A DNA stretch of 8,924 nt from Candidatus Nitrosopolaris rasttigaisensis (GTDB lineage Archaea; Thermoproteota; Nitrososphaeria; Nitrososphaerales; Nitrososphaeraceae). Where the stretch lies: positions 1-8,924 of the forward strand of contig CAKOFP010000306.1 in NCBI GenBank assembly GCA_933226995.1. Reading direction: 5' to 3'. Position numbers and translations under genes: made by a program. Under the pieces are notes generated by a model. The model ran no database searches, was not told the origin of the DNA, and worked only from the letters and a program-made list of their open reading frames with translations. The number at the start of each line of letters is the position of its first letter. The stretch's first letter is position 1. Below are positions 1 to 6,545 of this stretch, one piece after another.

Positions 1-25
1 AGGTAATATAAAATAATATTAAATA

Positions 26-60
26 TCCTTTCTTATGTTAGAAAGGAAAGATAGGGGTGT
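26..60. promoter_or_regulatory. Dyad plus G-run upstream of cdc6 (possible origin recognition box)
   Basis: An 8-base inverted repeat (TCCTTTCT at 26-33, AGAAAGGA at 40-47, 6-base loop) is followed by a GGGGTGTG run at 54-61. The preceding 25 bases are almost pure A/T. Archaeal origin recognition boxes, known next to cdc6 genes, combine a short dyad with a 3' G-string, so the layout fits an initiator site. Only one copy is visible because the window starts here. It could equally be an operator for cdc6 or a chance hairpin. Confidence 0.35.
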
Positions 61-63
61 GTG

Positions 64-70
64 TATATAT
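64..70 (+). promoter_or_regulatory. TATA box of cdc6
   Basis: TATATAT is centred about 28 bases before the TTG start at 95. This places transcription start within a few bases of the start codon, as is usual for short-leader archaeal promoters. Confidence 0.45.
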
Positions 71-80
71 TGAGCTGTGT

Positions 81-85
81 AGGAG
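81..85 (+). promoter_or_regulatory. Ribosome binding site supporting the TTG start of cdc6
   Basis: AGGAG lies 9 bases ahead of the TTG codon at 95. It matches the anti-Shine-Dalgarno end of archaeal 16S rRNA. It would only be transcribed if transcription starts upstream of about 80, so it competes with the leaderless reading suggested by the TATA box at 64-70. Confidence 0.4.
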
Positions 86-94
86 TAATAAAAT

Positions 95-1321
95 TTGAGT
101 GACGATCTACTTGATAGTATATTTGAAAAAGCTGTTACAGGAAAAACACTCATTAAGAATCGCCGGACATTAACTATAGACTACGTCCCCGAAAAACTTC
201 CGTTCAGAGATGAGGAAACCAAAACAATCGCTCAAACGTTATCTGTGGTTTTAAAAGGTGCGAGACCTTCAAACTTATTATTATTTGGGAAACCTGGTAC
301 CGGAAAGACCGCAGTAATAAAAAATGTAGTCCAACGGCTACATCAGAAGGCTAAGGACCTTGAGATAGAAGTTACTGTACCGTTTGTAAACGCAAAAACT
401 GCGAATACCGGATATAAAGTTCTCTATGAAATTGCCGAGAATATGGGAATTAATCAGGAAGAAGAAAAGAAATTACAAGTACATTTTACTGGCCTATCGA
501 TGGGTGAAGCGACAGATAGGATTCTTGATTTCATTCAAAAGAAAAAAAAACTTCACGTTGTCCTAATAATTGATGAAGTTGACTCACTGGTTGATAGAAA
601 CGGCGATGATATTTTATATAATTTCACAAGGGCAAATGAGCGAATCTCGGGAGGTGGTTTTATTAGTTTAATCGGTATATCTAATAGTCTCACGTTCAAA
701 GATAAACTGGATCCGCGTGTTCGTAGCAGTCTAAGCGAAGAAGAGATGGTATTTAATCCATATACAGTAGAACAATTACAAAAGATCCTAGCAGATAGAG
801 CCAAGCTTGCATTCAACGATGATGTTATTTCTAGTGCAGCAATCAATCTGTGTGCAGCAATGGCAGGAAGAGAAAACGGCGATGCAAGAAAAGCTATTGA
901 TTTGCTTAGAGTTGCTGCCGAAATCGCCGAAAGAGAAAGATTAACTAATGTCGAAGAAAAACACGTCCGATTAGCACAAGAAAAAATCGAAAAAGATACC
1001 AATCATGAAGTTTTAAAAAATTCCACTACTCATACTAAAATAGTAATATTGGCGATAATGAAATCAAAGAATGGAAATACTGGTGAAGTATATGATATTT
1101 ATTCTTCATTATGTAATAATGCTGAATATGAGCCACTTACACAACGCCGTATAACACAAATAATAAGTGAACTCGACCAACTGGGTCTAGTATCAAGTGA
1201 CGTAGTGAGCAAAGGACGTTACGGCAGATCGCAGAGAATCAAAATTACGGTTCCCGCCTTGACCATCAGAGAAGCATTCAAGGACGATCCTTCTCTTTCT
1301 ACATGGGATTTGGTTGATTGA
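95..1321 (+). CDS. cdc6: Orc1/Cdc6 replication initiator (AAA+ ATPase)
   Basis: This is the archaeal initiator that binds origin DNA and loads the MCM helicase. The order of motifs is typical: an N-terminal stretch with the family signature around YVPEKLPFRDEE (30-41), Walker A GKPGTGKT (65-72), Walker B LIIDEVD (157-163), sensor 1 Asn197, sensor 2 Arg265 in GDARKAIDLLR, then a C-terminal winged helix (about 305-408) for DNA binding. The length of 408 residues is normal for the family and all ATPase motifs are intact. The start is TTG: an in-frame TAA at 89-91 excludes anything upstream, and the family N-terminus would be lost from any later Met. The 3' end overlaps the convergent polymerase gene by 23 bases. 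Identification is firm; whether it acts at a nearby origin is inference. Confidence 0.96.
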   Translation: MSDDLLDSIFEKAVTGKTLIKNRRTLTIDYVPEKLPFRDEETKTIAQTLSVVLKGARPSNLLLFGKPGTGKTAVIKNVVQRLHQKAKDLEIEVTVPFVNAKTANTGYKVLYEIAENMGINQEEEKKLQVHFTGLSMGEATDRILDFIQKKKKLHVVLIIDEVDSLVDRNGDDILYNFTRANERISGGGFISLIGISNSLTFKDKLDPRVRSSLSEEEMVFNPYTVEQLQKILADRAKLAFNDDVISSAAINLCAAMAGRENGDARKAIDLLRVAAEIAERERLTNVEEKHVRLAQEKIEKDTNHEVLKNSTTHTKIVILAIMKSKNGNTGEVYDIYSSLCNNAEYEPLTQRRITQIISELDQLGLVSSDVVSKGRYGRSQRIKITVPALTIREAFKDDPSLSTWDLVD

Positions 1322-2870
1322 AATCCATCTGAAATGGTTGAAGATTAACTAAATTAACTACAATTGCAATTCCGGGGGTTGGAACAATACCCATCGTCTG
1401 TTGATATTTGGTTTGCGCTTGCCACGCACCTGAATTAACGATCAAAGTTCCACGATAATTTTGAACATCTATACTATGCACATGACCTGAATGAAATATG
1501 TCTGGAACTTCAGTAATTACCATCATATCCTCGAGTTCCGGTCCTATAGGTGTACGCTCTCCATAAATAGGTGATAGATGGCGTGCTTTGAGTAATATCT
1601 TCATTGCTTCTGCCGGCTTTGAATAACTTAGACCTGGAGTCGTAGCAATGATATCATCCAAGCTCTGACCATGATACATCAATATTTTTACACCATCTAA
1701 CTCCACTAAGCTAGGGTTTCCTAGCATTGTAAAATTCTCAAAAGAATACAGTTTGTCAGAATGTTTTCTCGGCAGCGCCGGTTGTGGCAACGCTCTTCTT
1801 CCTGGGTCGTGGTTACCTGGAATTATAAAGACATTGATATGTTGTGGAATTTTGGCAAACAGATCAACGACGTGACTCATTTGTTTGCTGGTATCCATTT
1901 CAATTAATTCTTTCTCTTGATTAGGAAATATGCCAATACCATCAATTAAGTCTCCCCCTATACATACAAATTTGATCTTGCTGACGATTTCGTCATCAGT
2001 TAATGAAAGCCAATTTAAAAATCTAAGAAATTCTACTTCTTGGAAGTATTTACTACCAACATGAAGATCCGAAATCAAGACCGCATACGATTCCGATTTT
2101 GATCGGTTGGGAAGATGATCTGGAATGTCTGGAGAAACTAAATTCCTTACAACAAAACCTTGATTTCCTTTTTTATTAATATTGTCAATTTCTACCATAA
2201 TCATTTGGTCCAGTGCGAGCATTGAAGCCTGTTTTTTTAACTCTTCGGAAACTGCAAGTACACTCAGCATTCCGCTGTAGTCATCAATCACCATCTCCAA
2301 ACCATTCTTTTTTGAACGCTTGGACATTAACAAACCAGCTATAACGGATGAATTTGTATTCGCATCTGTATTCATTTCGTACGTCTTTCTTAACTTTGCG
2401 TTATTAGATTTATGCTTTAGAGATGTAATTTTTGTAATTCGTTTACTATCAGGACGCAATGCTAAGATACGAAGTGATTTTTCAAACCGGCTGCGGAAAA
2501 GTGCGGTATAGCCCCTAACACCCTCTCCGCTGTTAATACCAGGTGTGGGATCTAAAATCACTTTATAGGAATGCTGCTCATGCCCAGAAGAAAAAGTAGC
2601 ATCAGCAATGGCCGTCGTAACATTAAGTAGTGTATTACTAAAACTATTAACATCCGTCACCTTTCCTTCGGGATTAATAAGATTCTTGATATCATCGACT
2701 ACGATGGAAGAGCTTTCTTTGTGTTTGATTTTCATTTTAACTATGTCTTGCACGACCTTTAAAATATCGATATCCAGTCCTTTGAGCATCGCAAAAGCAT
2801 CAGGATGTATTTGATAACCTTTGCTAATTGCAAATGACAATGCGTTAGAAATTTCTCTTTGCATAGACAC
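1299..2870 (-). CDS. polB: DNA polymerase D (Pol II) small subunit DP1, 3'-5' proofreading exonuclease
   Basis: This is the DP1 subunit of the archaeal replicative family-D polymerase, a calcineurin-like phosphoesterase that supplies Mre11-like 3'-5' exonuclease activity and pairs with DP2 (not in this window). Metal-binding motifs appear in order: SDLH (267-270), GGDLID (305-310), PGNHD (351-355), YHG (399-401) and SGHVH (461-465), followed by the DP1-typical VNSGAWQAQT segment (478-487). The region before about 260 holds an N-terminal helical domain and a probable OB fold. At 523 residues it is full length and catalytically complete. The GTG at 2870 is the first possible start after an in-frame stop (2883-2885); an ATG two codons later (2864) is equally possible. 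No ribosome binding site is visible, but a TATA box at 2900-2912 fits a short leader. Confidence 0.95.
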   Translation of the reverse strand: MSMQREISNALSFAISKGYQIHPDAFAMLKGLDIDILKVVQDIVKMKIKHKESSSIVVDDIKNLINPEGKVTDVNSFSNTLLNVTTAIADATFSSGHEQHSYKVILDPTPGINSGEGVRGYTALFRSRFEKSLRILALRPDSKRITKITSLKHKSNNAKLRKTYEMNTDANTNSSVIAGLLMSKRSKKNGLEMVIDDYSGMLSVLAVSEELKKQASMLALDQMIMVEIDNINKKGNQGFVVRNLVSPDIPDHLPNRSKSESYAVLISDLHVGSKYFQEVEFLRFLNWLSLTDDEIVSKIKFVCIGGDLIDGIGIFPNQEKELIEMDTSKQMSHVVDLFAKIPQHINVFIIPGNHDPGRRALPQPALPRKHSDKLYSFENFTMLGNPSLVELDGVKILMYHGQSLDDIIATTPGLSYSKPAEAMKILLKARHLSPIYGERTPIGPELEDMMVITEVPDIFHSGHVHSIDVQNYRGTLIVNSGAWQAQTKYQQTMGIVPTPGIAIVVNLVNLQPFQMDFNQPNPM

Positions 2871-2899
2871 GTGTAGCCATTTTCATTATGGATATCATG

Positions 2900-2912
2900 T
2901 TTAATTATATTT
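2900..2912 (-). promoter_or_regulatory. TATA box of the PolD small subunit gene
   Basis: On the minus strand the sequence reads AAATATAATTAAA. It is centred about 36-42 bases before the possible GTG/ATG starts, which predicts a leader of about 10-15 bases. Confidence 0.45.
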
Positions 2913-3121
2913 CCCTAATAACCCAAACTAATTCTGCCAGTACACAATGCTTGCTTTGGGACAAGGATGCCTAACTCATGGCAGTCTAAGCACTATCTAC
3001 CACGCTCAATAAATAAGTCAACTAAGACAGTTTCTTGTTGCCTTAATCTCCGACAGCTTACCAGAACTGCCTATTCCGATGCTCTGGCAGATTTAATACC
3101 GCTAAATGGAATACGCTTTCG

Positions 3122-3277
3122 TTATTTTTTATCTTCTGGCTTTTGTAAATGAATTATGCATAAACATCGACCAATTGTACAACGTCTTATCTCAGTTGCA
3201 TCTGGTAAACGTGCTACTGTCTCAGTGTGATAATTTATTGGATGCAAGCATTTTATACACAGAGGTTCATTATACAT
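3122..3277 (-). CDS. Small cysteine-rich protein, possible zinc-binding microprotein
   Basis: A 51-residue frame runs from ATG at 3277 to TAA at 3122. It begins MYNEPLCIKC and ends KPEDKK. It holds Cys7-x2-Cys10, then Cys33-x4-Cys38-x-Cys40, with His12, His17 and His43 nearby. Two separated Cys clusters are a common zinc-ribbon or knuckle arrangement, so metal binding is inferred. An in-frame stop at 3302-3304 makes this ATG the first start. A weak TTAATAA element lies about 20-25 bases upstream, so a short-leader promoter is possible; no Shine-Dalgarno is seen. I do not recognise the family. The polar, charged tail and ordered Cys spacing speak for a real gene, but its size leaves room for chance. 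Confidence 0.5.
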   Translation of the reverse strand: MYNEPLCIKCLHPINYHTETVARLPDATEIRRCTIGRCLCIIHLQKPEDKK

Positions 3278-3336
3278 TTTAATTATATGTAGCCTTATTA
3301 ACTACGAAAATCGATCCTGGTCGATCTCATGAATGA

Positions 3337-3675
3337 TCATGATGTCAGGCTTTGTTGTTGCTGTTGTTTCTGAGTATTTTGCAATACCAGATTATCAAAA
3401 TATTTGTCAAATTTTTCATTGGTTATTATGTCATCCGAATAGATACCAAATGATATCACCTTCCCCTTTTGATAATTCAGTTCATAAGCAGCAATAACAG
3501 GTCTTAATGAAGGTATTGGATAGTGTAATAATGATGCATTATAGTTCATTAAAATTTTATCATTAGTATTAGTAACATATTGTTCCTCATGATGGTGACG
3601 CCTAATTCCAACGCCTCCTGTATACTCAATATAGACAAATCAATCTATAAATGTAATGGTAACATCAGACTGCAT
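3337..3675 (-). pseudogene. Remnant of the C-terminal part of an unidentified protein, with an internal stop
   Basis: On the minus strand a frame from ATG 3675 (MQSDVTITFID) meets TGA at 3640-3642. It then continues unbroken for 100 codons (FVYIEYTGGVG...) to TGA at 3337-3339. Past the stop there is no ATG, GTG or TTG until 3549, which would leave only 70 residues. The protein-like sections include RPVIAAYELNYQKGK and VISFGIYSDDIITNEKFDKYF, followed by a run of five Gln. The text reads like the end of a larger folded protein, not a complete small one. It may resemble the tail of thaumarchaeal secreted or polysaccharide-deacetylase-like proteins, but that is a weak impression only. A live 70-residue gene starting at 3549 is the alternative. 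Confidence 0.4.
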
Positions 3676-3813
3676 GATTGATGAAACCTTTCATGTCTGT
3701 CGTAGTCACAGTCTTCGTAATATTCATGTCTTCTAGAATCTATGGGATGCTCTATTCCGGTTGCAATCGAAATGCTTTAATCCTTATTTGAGTTGTTTCC
3801 AGCCTGAAAAACG

Positions 3814-3951
3814 ATGTCTGAAGACACGGACTCCGATAGCGAGCTCGAGGATGATTTTGAGAAAGATTTGGATGAGTTAGACGAGGACGACGATTCCTTA
3901 GTTGATTCTGTGAATGTCTCGTATAATCAGATAAAGCAGTATCTAATATAA
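3814..3951 (+). CDS. Small, strongly acidic protein of unknown function
   Basis: A 45-residue frame starts at ATG 3814; an in-frame TGA at 3805-3807 rules out an earlier start. The first 30 residues are dominated by Asp, Glu and Ser (for example LDELDEDDDS), and the tail SYNQIKQYLI is amphipathic. The composition is far from random for AT-rich DNA. The longer frame on the opposite strand has no protein-like character and looks like its shadow. Past the TAA, another frame reads IKRIKKRLLDAEKVI before a TGA at 3993-3995, so the gene may once have been about 15 residues longer and lost its end through a frameshift. A weak CTTATTTG element lies about 27 bases upstream. No family is recognised. 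Confidence 0.45.
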   Translation: MSEDTDSDSELEDDFEKDLDELDEDDDSLVDSVNVSYNQIKQYLI

Positions 3952-4057
3952 AAAGAATCAAAAAAAGATTGCTAGATGCAGAAAAGGTAATTTGACAAGA
4001 TTGTTATTATCTCCACTTCACTAGTGCCTGTTTTTCCATTTACAATTTGCCTGCAAT

Positions 4058-4297
4058 TCAAGTTGCGGTTGTTTTAACTTCCGTAACCCAGTCACACTTG
4101 AAACCATGTTTCTCATGATGTTTCACTACTGCCTCTTTACTCGGAGCATCCAAGAGACAAAAAAACTTATCTTCTTCTTTGTTATAGAGGATGTTATCAT
4201 GTGTTACACCGAATTCATCTTTAGGAGAGTTGTGAGTTTTTCTTAAGGTTTCCTCATCCAAGCCTTTCAAACTGTGAACATCAAGAAACTTTGGCAT
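4058..4297 (-). CDS. SCO4226-like (DUF4242) small protein, possible nickel binder
   Basis: This 79-residue protein has the features of the DUF4242/SCO4226-like family: an opening MPKFLDVHSL, a central FFCLLDAPSKEAVVKHHEKHG block (46-65) and a short C-terminal strand. The family is a small ferredoxin-like alpha/beta fold, and its Streptomyces member SCO4226 was described as a nickel-binding protein. Possible ligands here are His8, His22, His33, Cys47, His60, His61, His64 and Cys68. The length is normal. The ATG at 4297 is preceded by GGAAG 11 bases upstream and by a TATA-like element at 4323-4332. It stands alone without operon partners. Family assignment is fairly sure; metal binding is not shown by sequence. 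Confidence 0.8.
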   Translation of the reverse strand: MPKFLDVHSLKGLDEETLRKTHNSPKDEFGVTHDNILYNKEEDKFFCLLDAPSKEAVVKHHEKHGFKCDWVTEVKTTAT

Positions 4298-4322
4298 TTC
4301 ATTTTATGCTTCCAATTTGTGG

Positions 4323-4332
4323 TTTTTAAATG
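4323..4332 (-). promoter_or_regulatory. TATA box of the SCO4226-like gene
   Basis: On the minus strand the sequence reads CATTTAAAAA. It is centred about 30 bases before the ATG at 4297, giving a leader of only a few bases. Confidence 0.4.
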
Positions 4333-4645
4333 TATTGTAAACTACTGAATATACTTGCATAGAACGTAAGGATAGAAAACGCCGAAGGTGGTGTAAATCT
4401 AGAAAAATCTTTTCTCATTTGACTGCTGCCTTTCATTTCTTATTATAGGGGAGCCACACCGAAACAGCGGGCTTATCCCATCGATTGCGACCTGCTTCCA
4501 TCTTTTAAATTCCATTTGTTAACTAATTCAATAAAGCTTTGCTTCTTTGCAGAATATCCATGAGGGTACTGAATATAGTGTCATCTTGAATGTTCTTATT
4601 ACACTCAATCCAAGAGAAACAAAGAAACAAAGCCAGTTACATTCA
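4333..4645. other. Intergenic stretch with a possible promoter for the downstream membrane protein
   Basis: No convincing gene lies here. A TCTTTTAAAT element at 4501-4510 on the plus strand is a plausible TATA box. It would start transcription near 4532, just before the in-frame TTG at 4547 and about 115 bases before the ATG at 4646. The relatively GC-rich block 4448-4500 shows no tRNA-like structure that I could fold by eye. Confidence 0.35.
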
Positions 4646-5134
4646 ATGAATAGAAATCGATTCAAGGATTATCTTTTGTTTAACAGAGACATTCTCATAG
4701 GTGTTGCTTGTGGATTCTTTACTAGTGCTATAATAAGCCAGCTGATAGGGAAATTTACCAGTACTCTAACAAATTCCTTAATTTCTCAACTTGCTGATAT
4801 GGGCGTTTTTCTTACCGTGTTTGGCATTTTATTTTATAGAGACAATAAATATAGATTTATCGTTAATGGTGGATTTGCGGGGCAGAAGAAGAATCGAATA
4901 GAATTTGCAAGGTTAAAGTGGTTTTTAGTCAAGTTAGCCTCAACTCTCTCTATAGCTGAAATTGAATATAATACTGTAAAACCATATTTTCATTATTGGT
5001 TTCTCAACAAGGGTTATGAACCGTTCGTAGCCTCAATAATTGCCAGTTCAATAACCATAGTAGGCTATCTTGCTATCGTAGATGTAATGGCGTATCTTAC
5101 CCGCCTATTCAAAGAACAACCCAAAGAAGGATAA
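4646..5134 (+). CDS. Unrecognised integral membrane protein
   Basis: The 162-residue protein starts at ATG 4646 with a basic MNRNRFKDYL. It has hydrophobic segments at about 15-35, 48-64 and 126-150 (numbered from this Met), with a weaker one near 92-104. A charged loop around 65-91 (RDNKYR, KKNRIEFARLKW) and a basic tail suggest a cytoplasmic C-terminus. The frame is open upstream to a TTG at 4547, which would add 33 polar residues without protein-like character, so I prefer the ATG. However, the only visible TATA-like element (4501-4510) suits the TTG better. The gene converges on the operon ending at 5210. No catalytic or transport motif is recognised. Confidence 0.72.
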   Translation: MNRNRFKDYLLFNRDILIGVACGFFTSAIISQLIGKFTSTLTNSLISQLADMGVFLTVFGILFYRDNKYRFIVNGGFAGQKKNRIEFARLKWFLVKLASTLSIAEIEYNTVKPYFHYWFLNKGYEPFVASIIASSITIVGYLAIVDVMAYLTRLFKEQPKEG

Positions 5135-5208
5135 GACTTTCAACCTCATTTCGTAGAATCACCGCAGATATTTGCAGCATTATCTTCAGATAGGCATGTA
5201 CAACTTCA

Positions 5209-5231
5209 TTCAACTATATTTTTTGGTTGAA
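5209..5231 (+). terminator. Possible terminator of the 4646 membrane gene
   Basis: A 6-base inverted repeat (TTCAAC at 5209-5214, GTTGAA at 5226-5231) encloses a T-rich loop with TTTTTT at 5219-5224 on the plus strand. Archaeal transcription often stops at T-runs. The site overlaps the last codons of the convergent gene, so its sequence may simply be coding. Confidence 0.25.
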
Positions 5232-5803
5232 AAGGCGTAATCTAGAACACAGCTTCTAGTTAGCTTTCTACTTATTGAGTAATATGCCCAAATTAGAAGT
5301 AGAATAGAAATGACTCTGAGTGGCATTTGGTAATTAGTCAAAAATGTTGATGCGGTCACTGCTAATCCGCCAAAAGTCGATATAAGAAGAAATCCAAGCG
5401 AAGAACAGCTTGCACAAGTGCTAGAGAGGACACTCATAGTTGAACCCGAAAACAGTGATAGGATACCTGGCTTCAAGCCCTTTGAATGTCTTATGACATA
5501 CAGATTCATGCTTATTACCGCACCCACAAGAACGGACGTAATATTCGAAATAATAAATCCTTGAACTGCATCATCAGGTAGATAGAATGTCATTACAGGA
5601 GAAAAGAATAAGAGCTGGTCAAAGACATTGAAAATAATCCAAAAAAGGATCGTAACAGCTGCGCCTAACACAAGGTACGGCCATCTACAAAAGACCAATC
5701 TACTTGATGTAATTATTGATAGTAAACTAACAAATACAGCAGTTCGGATTATTTTCATTGTCTTTTCTAGTCTTAAATTATTCAAACTCGTAGTAATCCT
5801 CAT
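5210..5803 (-). CDS. Polytopic membrane protein with an in-membrane CASC motif, likely partner of the DsbA-like protein
   Basis: The 197-residue protein has about five hydrophobic segments: roughly 20-36, 42-64, 85-105, 113-145 and 160-178. The fourth contains SSTCASCSSLG with Cys130 and Cys133 in a C-x2-C arrangement, and Cys39 and Cys185 lie outside it. Its ATG overlaps the stop of the DsbA-like gene (ATGA at 5800-5803), and AGGTGA at 5814-5819 is a good ribosome binding site, so the start is well supported and the two are translationally coupled. A membrane CxxC protein cotranslated with a DsbA-like enzyme suggests reoxidation or reduction of that enzyme, a role usually held by DsbB, VKOR or CcdA. 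I see no clear match to those families, so the role is inference. Confidence 0.78.
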   Translation of the reverse strand: MRITTSLNNLRLEKTMKIIRTAVFVSLLSIITSSRLVFCRWPYLVLGAAVTILFWIIFNVFDQLLFFSPVMTFYLPDDAVQGFIISNITSVLVGAVISMNLYVIRHSKGLKPGILSLFSGSTMSVLSSTCASCSSLGFLLISTFGGLAVTASTFLTNYQMPLRVISILLLIWAYYSISRKLTRSCVLDYAFSTKKYS

Positions 5804-6534
5804 ACACTTCCAGTCACCTTGTCGATAATTGCTTTAAACGACGGAAAGGGGTAGGCGCCTGGTAGAATTTGGGAGCTAGAGCCATCGCTCTTCTCAATAA
5901 CAATAGTAGGTGTTCCTTGAAGGCCTAATGACGTAGCAAAAGCAAAGTCCTTTTGCACAAATGACAGATATTTTTGACTATCAAAACAGGAATTGAACTT
6001 TTGTATGTCTATTCCAGGTATTTGAGAAGCAAACTTCTTGAGATTCTCCTTGCTGGCCCAACCAAAGTTTGGTGGTCCTTGGTCTTTGAATAAAATATCA
6101 TAATACTTCCAGAATTTTCCTTGATCGTTGGTGCATTGAGCTGCCATGGCAGCAGAGATAGAATCTGGACCATATATGGGAAAATACTTGAACACCAGAT
6201 TCGCTGTTCCTGTTTGGATGTAGGTCTGATTTAGCTGTGGCTCTGTATACTTGGCAAACCTTGCGCATCTATCACATTGAAAATCACCAAATTCTACGAT
6301 CGTAACGGGAGCAGAAAACTTCCCTAAGAATGGAGAGCCACCTAGTACTAGATTATGGAAAGAGATCTTATTATTGTTGTTGGCGGTATTTGCTGATAAT
6401 CGTATCATAGCTGCATTCATTTGATTGGGAGAGGATATAGATAGCACTCCGACATAGATAGCTGTAATAACAACAACAAAAGAAGCAAGCACTTTTATTT
6501 TTTCTGCTATATCATGTCCCCTATTCATATCCAT
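5800..6534 (-). CDS. Membrane-anchored DsbA-like thiol:disulfide oxidoreductase (thioredoxin fold)
   Basis: This protein probably forms or rearranges disulfides in proteins outside the membrane. Residues 13-34 form an uncleaved signal anchor. A polar linker (35-65) is followed by a DsbA-type thioredoxin fold: VTIVEFGDFQ leads to the active site Cys87-Asp-Arg-Cys90, the helical insertion covers about 120-195, and GTPT with cis-Pro209 sits before the last strands. An extra pair, Cys134 and Cys183, may form a structural disulfide. The length of 244 residues is usual for archaeal and Gram-positive DsbA homologues. GAGGGAG at 6537-6543 is close to the ATG at 6534 and better spaced (8 bases) for the ATG at 6528, so translation may begin two codons later. 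It is the middle gene of a three-gene operon: 11 bases after the upstream gene, 4-base overlap with the downstream one. Confidence 0.9.
   Translation of the reverse strand: MDMNRGHDIAEKIKVLASFVVVITAIYVGVLSISSPNQMNAAMIRLSANTANNNNKISFHNLVLGGSPFLGKFSAPVTIVEFGDFQCDRCARFAKYTEPQLNQTYIQTGTANLVFKYFPIYGPDSISAAMAAQCTNDQGKFWKYYDILFKDQGPPNFGWASKENLKKFASQIPGIDIQKFNSCFDSQKYLSFVQKDFAFATSLGLQGTPTIVIEKSDGSSSQILPGAYPFPSFKAIIDKVTGSV
5814..5819 (-). promoter_or_regulatory. Ribosome binding site inside the dsbA-like gene for the CASC membrane protein
   Basis: On the minus strand AGGTGA lies 10 bases before the ATG at 5803, within the last codons of the upstream gene. It supports reinitiation and fixes the start of the downstream protein. 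Confidence 0.5.
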
Positions 6535-6536
6535 CG

Positions 6537-6543
6537 CTCCCTC
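6537..6543 (-). promoter_or_regulatory. Ribosome binding site of the DsbA-like gene
   Basis: On the minus strand GAGGGAG fills most of the 11-base gap after the upstream stop. The spacing is 2 bases to the ATG at 6534 but 8 bases to the ATG at 6528, which favours the second Met as the true start. Confidence 0.5.
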
Positions 6544-6545
6544 TG

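Noticed and set aside
553..1002. Long minus-strand open frame of 149 codons inside cdc6
   Set aside because: It lies fully within the conserved AAA+ gene, is Ser/Leu-rich without family character and has no promoter, so it is a shadow of cdc6.
2320..2814. Two plus-strand open frames inside the PolD small subunit gene
   Set aside because: Both are opposite the conserved polymerase subunit and look like antisense shadows.
2967..3152. Plus-strand open frame of 61 codons
   Set aside because: Its composition looks random, there is no ribosome binding site or promoter, and its end overlaps the better supported cysteine-rich frame on the other strand.
3752..3961. Minus-strand open frame of 69 codons (Arg/Pro/His-rich)
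   Set aside because: The unusual composition is the antisense image of the Asp/Glu-rich plus-strand small protein at 3814-3951.
4326..4436. Minus-strand frame of 36 codons starting MKGSSQMRKDF ahead of the SCO4226-like gene
   Set aside because: It is very short and Ser/Phe-rich, and overlaps the promoter of the next gene; nothing beyond an open frame supports it.
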